Origin: QHCA01 sp038237645
Lineage (GTDB): Bacteria > Actinomycetota > Actinomycetes > Mycobacteriales > QHCA01
NCBI GenBank assembly: GCA_038237645.1
Contig: JBBRYN010000075.1
Coordinates: 1-15,191, forward strand
Reading direction: 5' to 3'
DNA length: 15,191 nt
Shown one piece after another: positions 15,115-15,191 of this stretch; the stretch's first letter is position 1, and each line of letters begins with the position of its first letter. A model generated the notes under the pieces. That model saw only the letters and a list, made by a program, of their open reading frames with translations. It searched no databases and was not told the origin of the DNA. The position numbers were made by a program, and so were the translations under genes.

Positions 15115-15191
15115 GGCGAGCGAGCATCGAGCGAAGCGAGGAGCGCAGCGAGCTGACAACTCAGGCGAGCGAGCATCGAGCGAAGCGAGGA
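15115..15191 (+). repeat. 28-bp direct repeat pair, cut by the window end
   Basis: Two identical 28-bp copies (15115-15142 and 15164-15191) begin GGCGAGCGAGCATCGAGC and end GAAGCGAGGA, with a 21-nt spacer, giving a 49-bp period. They start right after the carboxypeptidase stop. The sequence is purine-rich and built from GCGAG/GAGCG words, and the spacer contains a related GAGCGCAGCGAG junction. The second copy ends at the last base of the window, so the true copy number is unknown. It is most likely an intergenic repeat of the kind common in high-GC actinobacteria. Confidence 0.8.

Noticed and set aside
13777..15159. 460-aa minus-strand open frame opposite the carboxypeptidase
   Set aside because: Gln/Arg/Gly-rich, no motifs, while the plus strand has signal peptide, STLK, SGN and a membrane anchor.
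15115..15191. CRISPR array start (28-bp repeat, 21-nt spacer)
   Set aside because: The repeat is low-complexity GAGCG-type with no internal palindrome, the spacer resembles the repeat, only two copies are visible, and no cas gene is present.

Overview
The window looks like chromosome from a high-GC actinobacterium. Base composition is strongly GC-rich, third codon positions are almost all G or C, several genes start with GTG or TTG, and at least two genes (deoC and the carboxypeptidase) appear to be leaderless, with a TANNNT -10 box 7 nt before a GTG start. No species can be named from the sequence alone.

The theme is salvage and catabolism of (deoxy)nucleosides. Left plus-strand block (172-4041): deoC, a full-length aldehyde dehydrogenase, a shortened non-catalytic aldehyde dehydrogenase-like protein, and an unrecognised 189-aa protein, all tightly packed. 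Middle (4184-5392): a secreted glycerophosphodiester phosphodiesterase, transcribed on the plus strand and apparently a separate unit. Right minus-strand block, read from 13723 down to 5529: bmpA-type nucleoside-binding lipoprotein, double-ABC ATPase, two permeases, cytidine deaminase (cdd), thymidine phosphorylase (deoA), a small cupin, and adenosine deaminase (add). Four consecutive junctions in this block are 4-nt ATGA/GTGA overlaps. Far right (13963-15114): a divergently transcribed D-Ala-D-Ala carboxypeptidase, followed by a purine-rich direct repeat that runs off the window end.

Functional reading (inference from families): the Bmp-type ABC transporter imports nucleosides, Cdd and Add deaminate them, and DeoA splits deoxyribonucleosides to base plus deoxyribose-1-phosphate. 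After a phosphopentomutase step not encoded here, DeoC yields glyceraldehyde-3-phosphate and acetaldehyde. The adjacent aldehyde dehydrogenase pair would oxidise the acetaldehyde. Thus the two opposed operons form one pathway.

The most interesting item is the aldehyde dehydrogenase pair (1168-3469). The second protein has an ALDH N-terminal fold and the ALDH C-terminal tail (YLETKTVW), but no catalytic domain. The first has all catalytic residues but stops just before that tail. Together they look like a two-gene version of the two-domain ALDH16 architecture. Also noteworthy are an imperfect inverted-repeat element between the convergent glpQ and add genes (5442-5520), a KDG in place of KTG in the carboxypeptidase, and a 28-bp perfect direct repeat at the right end.
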